From: Periplaneta americana
Lineage: Eukaryota > Arthropoda > Insecta > Blattodea > Blattidae
NCBI RefSeq assembly: GCF_040183065.1
Contig: NC_091125.1
Location: 32,183,812-32,247,811, forward strand
Length of the DNA: 64,000 nt
Direction: 5' to 3'
Part shown: positions 55,883-64,000 of the stretch, in pieces
Layout of the letters: each line of letters starts with the position of its first letter
How positions within the stretch are numbered: the stretch's first letter is position 1
Notes under the pieces: generated by a model
Databases searched by the model: none
Told to the model about the DNA's origin: nothing
What the model saw: only the letters and a program-made list of their open reading frames with translations
Made by a program: the position numbers and the translations under genes

Positions 55883-56150
55883 AAACGTAACTTCCAATAC
55901 AGTTTAGAATATCACAATTACTCGAGGTTTAGGCCTAAAAGTTTGTTCCAGCTTAGGTTATAGTCTGTCAGGTCACTATTTAAAGAGTCCTCCATTGCTT
56001 CTACGACTTTCGGTTTTATGAATAATTAAGGACAAGAAGCCTGATGGTATACTGGAAACAAGTTGGCTACGATTCATACAAATTTTCCAGGAAAAACAAA
56101 AGTTTATGAGCAAATAATAAAAATTGGAATATTATCCTAAATTCCATATA

Positions 56151-56364
56151 GGGGAGAGTCGGGTAGTATCGGACATCGGGTAATATCGGACAGTGAGTTT
56201 CTTTCATCTACCACACGATAATAGTACCTGATTGACATGGTTACGTCTCTATGATGTCGCATAGAGAAACGTAACCATGTCATTCAGGCACTACCTTATG
56301 TTGGTAGATGAAAGAATCGCACTGTCCGATATTACCCGATGTCCGACACTACCCGACTCTCCCC
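56151..56364. mobile_element. Palindromic MITE A, copy 2 (214 bp)
   Basis: Same length and sequence as the copy at 31616 apart from about a dozen substitutions; TA flanks at 56149-56150 and 56365-56366. Not inside a recognised repeat. Confidence 0.92.
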
Positions 56365-56369
56365 TATAT

Positions 56370-57005
56370 TGATATATTTTTAAATTCAAGACATTAGGAC
56401 AGTTAATATAGGACATATCATCCAAAATCCGAAGATCTTATTACCCTGATCTCGATGAACAAGAAACCCTTTTCGCCCTGTTCCTTATTTATCTGAAGAC
56501 GAAAGTAAAATTAACCACTTTAACGGTTTGAAAGCATTTCTTTATCAGTAACTGAGAAAGTCCAGCTATACAACTTCTGTAAATAATCTACCATTGTTTT
56601 TTTTTCTATCCTACAGAACGACGCAGATCCAGTGTTCCATTTCCGACATGGACATGCAGATCTATCTCCACCCATAGAAACTGAGTGAGTGTTCTTAAGT
56701 TTGTCCAGTAATAGCATGGTTTACATGTGATGGCTGCAAATGCCGCTTAGACTTTCAAATAGCATGCTTTTTTTCAATTAAAGGTATAGTACGTACAGTA
56801 CGTATTTTCAGTCACTCGCAGTCTCTGATATCATTAGTGTACTGAATCCTAGACATAACTTTAGAGTTTCAATGCATATGAGCTATATGAGCTATAGATT
56901 ATGAGTGCGGGCACACCCTTAGTATTTTATATTATGTTGCTTGGACATACAGCGCTTCCAGCAGGAAGCAAGGAGCCAATGAAAGTTGCATGTTTAGTGT
57001 GCTCC
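56370..57005. other. AT-rich DNA, no feature recognised
   Basis: Short frames only. Confidence 0.5.
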
Positions 57006-57009
57006 TCTA

Positions 57010-57234
57010 AAGCCTTGGTTTTTCTGAACCGGCGCATGCGAGTTGCGAGGTGCAAGGCCCGCCTCTCACAAATCAGGACTACACGAGAGATAGTGAGTGG
57101 TTTCTATAGCTACGACGTGCGCAGACCTCGCACCTCTCAGCCATAGAAACCACTCACTATCTCTCGTGTAGTCCGGATTTGTGCAATGTGGGCCTAGCAA
57201 CTCGCATGCGTCTGTTCAGAAAAACAAAGGCTTA
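57010..57234. mobile_element. Fold-back element, 225 bp
   Basis: Left arm AAGCCTTGGTTTTTCTGAAC to GAGATAGTGAGTGGTTTCTA, with the inverse on the right (TAGAAACCACTCACTATCTC to CAGAAAAACAAAGGCTTAAG). Arms of about 95 bp; GC-rich loop near 57108-57140. The 81-codon frame across it is spurious. Confidence 0.8.
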
Positions 57235-57235
57235 A

Positions 57236-57846
57236 GACCTATATTACACTATCAAATTTCTGTGTCACAAAAGTTTCATAAAATATATATGATACAATCT
57301 TTTACAGTGTAATATAGCATCTTTGGTCATATCTAGTTGTGACATAGTTCTGGGATAAAAGTTATTATCATCATAATACCTTTGATAAAATCTGTGACTA
57401 AGAACAAAGAAAATGGCGAACATTAATGCATATGATCTGTGAAAACCACAAAACTTTTAATATCACATTGAATCATATGAAATATTTCATCATCCATTCT
57501 TAAATACTTAGTATAGAATTTCACATCTTCACACTAAAGTTCTCTCAGTAGAGTTTGATTGATTCCTTTTGTAGACCTACCTTTTCTTCCTACCCCAATC
57601 TCTAACCCAATACCTTTCTTTTTTAATATTAATGCAATAACCATTACTGCATTTACAATAGCAACATGCATAGAACTGTTGTGGGTTCATTATTAGAACT
57701 GTGATGAAAGATATGATAAAACCTTTCACATAGTGTAATATACTCAAAATCTAACATTGGATCTTATTACATATTTATACATTATTTTTGATCAAACATT
57801 TTGTCATATTCTGTGACACAGAAAGTTTATAGTGCAATATAGGCCT
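57236..57846. mobile_element. TIR element abutting the fold-back element
   Basis: ACCTATATTACACTATCAAA and TTTCTGTGTCAC on the left; inverted right GCCTATATTGCACTATAAAC and TTTCTGTGTCAC. TIR about 35 bp; interior AT-rich, non-coding, with another GTGTAATATAG copy at 57309. Confidence 0.65.
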
Positions 57847-57849
57847 AAG

Positions 57850-58410
57850 TGTATGTCGTGTGCGATTATGCTAGCTGAATGGTGACCTTAAATTTTTTTA
57901 CATCGGGCTACAATGTTGTAAGTGATATTTTATCAATCATAGCAGATTATGTAGTGATTATTTTATTTAGTTCGTTTGAATGTGAATTGTTTTAATATTT
58001 GTTAATATTTAATCCTGAACTTTGAATTAGGTAATTGGTTTGCATATCAATTAGCGTTATATTATTTACCGAATTTGGGGGCCAATACGGAGTAAATAGC
58101 AGACTCTTCAAATGTCAGTAATTTCTTTGACTGTAACTTTGTGCTGGAAATTAATTGTGGAAGCAGCTGTTTGGTGGACTTAAATAGGACAGGTAGTGTG
58201 ATACAACAAAGCAGAGATGGCCCACACCATAACTTTCTGGTCTGAGCACAAAAATTAAGAATTATGTTCGCCAATTCAGAAATCTTGGTTCAAGTGCCAT
58301 TTTACAATTCCATGATTGAAGTTTTCGACAAGAAGGACCTCGGAATTGATCTGAAATACAATTAAAACGGTGTATATTTTAACATTTAGGACAATTTGGA
58401 TTCACTCAGG
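57850..58410. other. AT-rich DNA, no feature recognised
   Basis: Nothing supportable. Confidence 0.5.
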
Positions 58411-58414
58411 AACG

Positions 58415-58531
<117 letters not shown>

Positions 58532-58669
58532 TATTCGTTTTATTACAAGGAAGCTGGTGTCTCTGTGATCCATCTGTGTTTGTTTTAATCCCAATCGAAA
58601 TCACTGTTGTCGACACGTATTGTACGAGTGTTTGTCTTTTACTTTCATACCTGAGAGGTTTCTAAACAA

Positions 58670-59890
58670 AGAATATTTACTGTGGTTAAGTAATGTACTT
58701 TGCTCAAGATGCCAAGCTCCAGCAGTAAGTGGTACTCTTCCGCCCGCTACGTCTACCAGCAAGTTGTTGACTGTGAGTGATGGATGGCTCCATTCTTGAA
58801 GTATGGGTGGCGACATGAACTTATGGCTTTACTTTTTTTATCCACTCATGTAAGTGTTTCGATCTTAAATTACAAAAAGTTCGTGATTTTCATAATGTAG
58901 AAATAAATAAATTGCGAATGGTGACGTGAAATATGTTAAAAGGGGGATTTTTGATGCCAGTAAAAGATTTCACATTAAACCGGAGGATCGTAAATACACT
59001 GTGATCTAAAATGTCAACGATTTTTCTTGAACTTTATGTACACGTAGGAAACTATAAAGATATATGATTTGTATTAATAAATTTATTGTAAATCTAAATA
59101 ATTTTTTGCTACGATAGTGCATAAGGTTGCATTTTACCCACTGTTATCAGTGTCTAAAGTGAGCCTTTAAAACACTAATGCGTAAAAAAGGAAGTAATCA
59201 CTTTAGGCACTGCTATTCATTTTACGCACTGCCAAAGAAAATGTAATATTCAAAGTATAAATTTCATTCAGTAAGAAATGACTGCATTACCTCGATCTTT
59301 CATGACGTAAATATTACACGTAACACAAATAAGTAACAAATTTAATATTCACATCTATATTCTGAAGTTACATGTAGTAGCCTACTGATTGTAACAAGAT
59401 TTTATCAACTGTGCCTAACTGGTTTGTTGATTATATGGCCAGTTTAGACGGCCATGAAATAGTAAACATGAATAAAACAGGCTGCCATTCCGTGGATACT
59501 TGTGTCTTAAAGATTCTGAGTTTAAACGGCCATGACATTGTGATCTTATAACCTCTCCAACTTGAAATATTTATTTGATGAAAATTTCTGCTATCATAGG
59601 AAAACATTGTATGACACAGGTTCGTAAAATTATCTTTTTGGAACGAGAGTCTTTACGAACTTCTTTCATAAAATAACTAGTAATTAAAGGAAAAGAAATA
59701 GGCAATGTGAGGATTTTTGGACACGAAAGTCAATATACGCCTATGTCTCTGTCTACTTTCCATACGGACTTCATGGTGAACGTCATTTAAAATGTAATGA
59801 ATGTGCTTTTACCCATTGTTTACTATAATTCGCTTTATGTATTTTGTTTTGTAAATAATTTATTTCTTAAGTTGCGTTAAAATTATATAA
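58670..59890. other. AT-rich DNA, no gene supported
   Basis: A weak inverted pair (GTGTCTAAAGTG at 59151 and CACTTTAGGCACTG at 59200) may be part of a small repeat. Nothing else. Confidence 0.45.
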
Positions 59891-59893
59891 AAA

Positions 59894-61109
59894 CTAGTGG
59901 CTTGTGCAGCAAATACTGCTGCAAATTAAGTTCGTTAGACGTTCAAATAAAAATTTTTCAGATTTATTTTCAATGAAGAATACTTGTCTTTTTTATAGTT
60001 ATCTGCTTCCATAATAATGAAGCATACTCCCTCTGAATGGATTTTTTTAGGCGAAATACTTTTTCTTGAACCTATCCAACTTCAGTTTTTGAGTTTCAAC
60101 GCGAAAACGCAAGTATCAATGTCAGAACGATAGCAGAAGCTATTTCAGGTCATTGTGGATTGTAGGCAAAAGTTAAAAAAAAATGTCAGGTTTGCTAAGC
60201 TTTCGAACAATAGCATTTTCGTATAGCTGCTGCATGTAGAACTTGATATGTAGAGCGTAAAATCATTTTATCCTACTAAGAGATCTTGCTGAAATGATCT
60301 GGAGACTACAAAAATTTCTAGGCCTCTTATTTTATCAGTAAGTAATACCTTTTGATCTTTCCGTAGGAACTGTAATTTTTGCGCTCTCTCGAGCCAATAC
60401 TGAAGACAATGACACATATCAATATCTACACTACACCGCCATTAAGTATATGAAAAAGACCCAACCCCACTGGGTTAATAAGTATAAAATATTTGATTTT
60501 TAATAACAATATTATTATCTTACTTCAGTTTTGTGGTTATATATAGCAGCCACTCAGTAAATTATAGAAATGAAGATCTAAATTAAGATATTCTCTACAT
60601 TTACTTACATAACCACAAAACGTTTCACTTTCATGTCATCAATATAGCATCAATATTATGTACAATTAATGAAAAATAGATGCATCATGATATTAACTAC
60701 AATAATATTTCATTTCTAATGGTAATAATGTCATCAAACCATCTCAAGTTTCGTAGATTTGAATATCCAATACACTGCAGAATCAGTTTTTAATAACAAA
60801 TTGAATTGAGCATGTCCGCAATCCTGCAGGTCATGGCCTTCGTGTAATAGCCTATTGTTTATTGTAGTGTGTGTTTTGTTCTGAGATTCAATCAAGTCGG
60901 CCGTGATTGAATAAAATTAGTTCTCAAAACTGACAACAGATGGATTTTGGAAAATAGGAAAATTATGTAGGAAAATTAACATTTCACTGAAAACTACTAT
61001 TTTTCCGAAAAACTTTGGATGCCAGGCATGAAAATGAGGGGTCACTCATTAAAATCCGTTCAGCCGTTTTCCCGTAATTTCCATTACCAGTTCAAATTAT
61101 ATATATAGA
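59894..61109 (-). mobile_element. Non-autonomous Helitron, 1216 bp
   Basis: On the minus strand it starts TCTATATATATAATTTGAAC after an A and ends with GCAGCAGTATTTGCTGC, then ACAAGCCACTAG, then T. The perfect 6-bp stem (GCAGCA/TGCTGC), the CTAG terminus and the A/T insertion site fit the Helitron model closely. Subterminal AAAACGGCTGAACGGATTTT is shared in part with the other Helitron. No Rep/helicase frame. Confidence 0.87.
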
Positions 61110-61114
61110 TACTA

Positions 61115-61450
61115 CAATAGATCTGTATATATGAGCAACAATAAGAATTAGAGAAATGGATTATATTTCTAGAACATTTCTCAGAGACAGAATTGCATCA
61201 GAAAACTAAAAGTGTAAAACCTGGATGTGAGAACAATAACGGTCGATAGCTGTACACGATCCTGGAACTTATGTTCAAATTATTTTTCTGGCCACTGCCA
61301 TTACCACTTCACATACTGTAGGCCTACATCATGGGAACACCATTTAATGAAAACTTCATAACTTTTAACTTCTGAAAATTAGTGCTTCGAATCTGTATCA
61401 TGAACCGTTTGCCATTTTCAAAACTGCATAGTTACAGTCCACTACATTAT
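61115..61450. other. AT-rich DNA, no feature recognised
   Basis: Nothing supportable. Confidence 0.5.
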
Positions 61451-61456
61451 TCTTTG

Positions 61457-61712
61457 TAGCTCAGACGTAGAGCGAGTCCCTGTTGGTCCGGAGTTGCGTT
61501 AGGGCGTGAGTTCGATTCCCCTTTGGGCTGATTGTCTGGTTGTGTTATTGCCGAGGTTTTCCCTAACCGTAAGTCGAATGTCTGGTAATCTATGACGAAT
61601 CCTCTGCCTCATCTCGCCAAATACCATCTCGCTATCACAAATTACATCGACGCTAATTAGCAAAATAGTTGATACAGCGTCGTTAAATAAGAAAGTAAAA
61701 TAAAATAAAAGT
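61457..61712 (+). mobile_element. SINE family 2
   Basis: TTTGTAGCTCAGACGTAGAG, B box GAGTTCGATTCCCC, GGGCTGATTGTCTGGTTGTG, CATCTCGCCAAATACCATCT, and GATACAGCGTCGTTAAATAA with an AATAAAATAAAA tail. Confidence 0.82.
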
Positions 61713-61714
61713 AA

Positions 61715-62915
61715 AAATATTTTACTTCTGTATGTGAATGTAAACTATATTAGGCCTATACGATAGTTTGACCCACATACTGCGACTGGATCATAGCTTT
61801 ATTTGTCAATGTCTGTATTAGTTGTTGCTCCACATAGTCTGATAGAAGAGTATTCATCTTCCGTCACAGGAAATTGATGATGACTTGTTGACGTAATTGA
61901 TGATTGGAACATTTGTACTGACCACCCAAGGGGATATCAAAAGAAATGAACTCAATTCTATTGTGTTTTATAATTCGAAAGCTCTTACTAATCATAACAA
62001 TCTCTATAATGCTCTCAGGTGCAAGAAAATTGAGCAGAAATTCTTGTCCATGCCTCTCCGTTGATATCAATGCTTCGATTCCGTGTAGGTCCAATATATT
62101 TTGTCTTTAAAACGTGGTATATACCAATATTTCTATTATGAAATCAAATAATTATTTTGGAGTTTAAATGAGTTATATGGATATTTATAGGCACATTTGA
62201 TATACTGATAATGTACACATGAGGCTTGCAGGTTAGAGAATTAACGCTTTTAATTTCTGTCGTCATAATCAGCAGTATCATACCTTAGAAACAGACATTC
62301 TTACTTCAAACGAATTCGATCATTGCAACGTATTTCATGAAGATCGTGTGTTATATTTCCCCTCTTATTCGGTAAATATTGCGAGTAAAATCGTGAATTT
62401 TGTCCATATAGATAGACAGTCAAATAAATAATCCTTTATCTCTCTGGTATCCGGTTTTCGTGTAAATTTAATTTAAAAACCACTAATTTAAAGCCACTAA
62501 CCAATACGACCAGCTTGCAACATTGTAGCTAGGAAGGGAAATGGGTGTAGTTCGCTAATCGAGACAGACCTGAGTTCGTTGACCTGTTACATCTGTATTA
62601 GGAGAAGAAAGATCAGTGTGTTAGCGACGATGTTGCCAGAATGCTGAAATTTTGAACTCAATTTCCTAATTAACGGTGCATTTAATCACAAAACGTAATA
62701 TAGGTTTTCTATTCATTTAAGTGTACCCTATCGTGCCTTTTAACCTTCAGGATTAGGCCTATTTATTTTTACCGTTTATAAAGAAAAGTGATAGATTGTC
62801 AGCAGATTCAATTAAAAAACGGAAACAAATAAATTATATTAACAAGAATACTATGGAATAAATTGATTAATACATTTATAGCCCTGTCACCCAAAAAGCC
62901 TGAAGTAATAATGGA
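61715..62915. other. AT-rich DNA, no gene supported
   Basis: Only short frames (for example 61864-62094, minus, 76 codons) with no motif. Confidence 0.5.
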
Positions 62916-62921
62916 AGTAAT

Positions 62922-63279
62922 AGCGATGAAGTTACAGGAGAATGGAGAAATTTACACAACGCAGAGCTGCACTCATTGTATTCTTCACCTGACATAATTA
63001 GGAACATTAAATCCAGACGTTTAAGATAGGCAGGGCATGTAGCACGTATGGGCGAATCCAGAAATGCATATAGAGTGTTAGTTTGGAGGCCGGCGGGAAA
63101 GAGACCTTTGGAGAGGCCGAGACGTAGATGGGAATATAATATTAAAATGGATTTGAGGGAGGTGGGATATGATGATAGGGACTGGATTAATCTTGCTCAG
63201 GATAGGGACCAATGGCGGGCTTACGTGAGGGCGGCAATGAACCTCCGGGTTTCTTAAAAGCCAATAAGTAAGTAAGTAA
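62922..63279 (+). pseudogene. LINE C-terminus with (TAAG)n tail, copy 3
   Basis: Starts AGCGATGAAGTTACAGGAGA. RRLR is broken by a TAG (GTTTAAGATAGGCAGGGC), then GESRNAYRVLVWRPAGKRPL, RWEYNIKMDLREVGYDDRDW and AYVRAAMNLRVS, stop, and AGTAAGTAAGTAAATG. Same family as 54126. Confidence 0.85.
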
Positions 63280-63499
63280 ATGATGATGATGATTATGATG
63301 ATGATATTTTTTTTTAATTTGGAATATTCCATAATACAATAGTTTTCCTTCTCTCTTAGTTACACAAATTTTCTGTGCCATAAATTCTACAGTGCTTGGG
63401 AAAAGTGACATAAGTCAGTTTCCACAAACCCTTTTTGATAATTTATTGACAACTTACACTGGTTTATGTCGATTTTATTTTTTTCTGTATGAATTATTG

Positions 63500-63810
63500 T
63501 AATGGGAGAAATACTTATGTCTCTTTTTCCAAGCGAGCAGATGTCACTTTTTCCAGGCACTGCAGAATTGTCCGCTTCACCTTCCTTGCATCAAGTCACG
63601 GCGAAGTTATGTCCCGTTTCACTCCGTCTATCCATCTCTCTCTCTGGGTCTTCCTCTTGTTCTTTCTCCCTTTGCTTTCCAGTTTAAAATTTTAGTTATC
63701 CCTCATCTGATATTCTTTTAATGTGCCCATACTATCTTAGTCTTTGTTCTTCTATTACCTCCAAGATGATGTTCTTGCTGCTCATAATTTTCCTAATAGC
63801 AGTATCTCGC
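63500..63810 (-). pseudogene. LINE 3' coding remnant (minus)
   Basis: Minus-strand frames give VRDTAIRKIMSSKNIILEVI, YGHIKRISDEG, and an RGRPRERxMDGVKRDI-like stretch after one shift, the usual LINE C-terminal order. Bounded on its 5' side by the ATT microsatellite. Confidence 0.55.
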
Positions 63811-63811
63811 A

Positions 63812-63881
<70 letters not shown>
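63811..63881. repeat. (ATT)n microsatellite
   Basis: About 70 bases of uninterrupted ATT. Confidence 0.95.
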
Positions 63882-64000
63882 TTAGCTGATCTCCAGAAGT
63901 CACTTTCAGTTAATAGTAATTTGTTCACTTGCTGTGTATTAAACGTCCTCGTTTATGAACCGTACAATAAAATACTTCGAAAAATATTGTTAAATAATTT

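Overview
This is a 64-kb piece of an AT-rich eukaryotic nuclear genome. It is almost certainly from an insect. A cockroach or termite relative is plausible, judging from the many AGGCCTA-type words, the long tRNA-derived SINEs and the retrotransposon types, but that placement is inference only. I found no convincing host protein-coding gene, no rRNA, no CRISPR and nothing prokaryotic. What can be supported is a dense, layered deposit of mobile elements and simple repeats. Most open frames of 60-130 codons are chance or microsatellite translations.

Layout. 0-10 kb: fold-back MITEs; a mariner-type element (3038-4417) carrying a SINE with its target duplication; a 935-bp composite of three identical tRNA-like cloverleaves (5211-6145) flanked by a 10-bp direct repeat; SINEs; and a LINE 3' end split by two adjacent TA-inserted MITEs (8740-9910). 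10-20 kb: sparse AT-rich DNA, a degenerate TGACTCA-rich tract, a LINE tail, a SINE, the C-terminus of an R2-type retrotransposon with zinc knuckle and endonuclease (16849-17532), and a small hAT-like element (19656-20320). 20-30 kb: a DD41D mariner-type element with one stop, one frameshift and a LINE tail in one TIR (20387-22013); a LINE whose tail became a CATA microsatellite that later took in a SINE; a hAT remnant containing a full-length Tc1-like element (25475-27033), whose 337-codon transposase frame is open but has Tyr in place of the first catalytic Asp; and a tRNA-SINE with a 13-bp target duplication.

30-45 kb: three TA-flanked palindromic or TIR MITEs, one inside a SINE; a TIR-bounded element with a TTAGG-rich minisatellite; two hAT elements with 8-bp target duplications (34374-35392 and 36326-37761); a LINE reverse transcriptase whose FADD box reads FADG; and a non-autonomous Helitron (41719-42865). 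45-64 kb: several LINE 3' ends from at least four families, each with its own short-repeat tail; a Jockey/CR1-like LINE C-terminus; SINEs; more fold-back elements; and a second Helitron with a textbook 3' hairpin (59894-61109).

How it fits together. LINEs supply 3' tails that seed microsatellites, and probably the machinery that moves the SINEs. TA-targeting Tc1/mariner elements and their MITEs insert into LINEs and SINEs, and hATs insert into older repeats. The nesting gives a relative chronology at many points. No complete, evidently active autonomous element is present.
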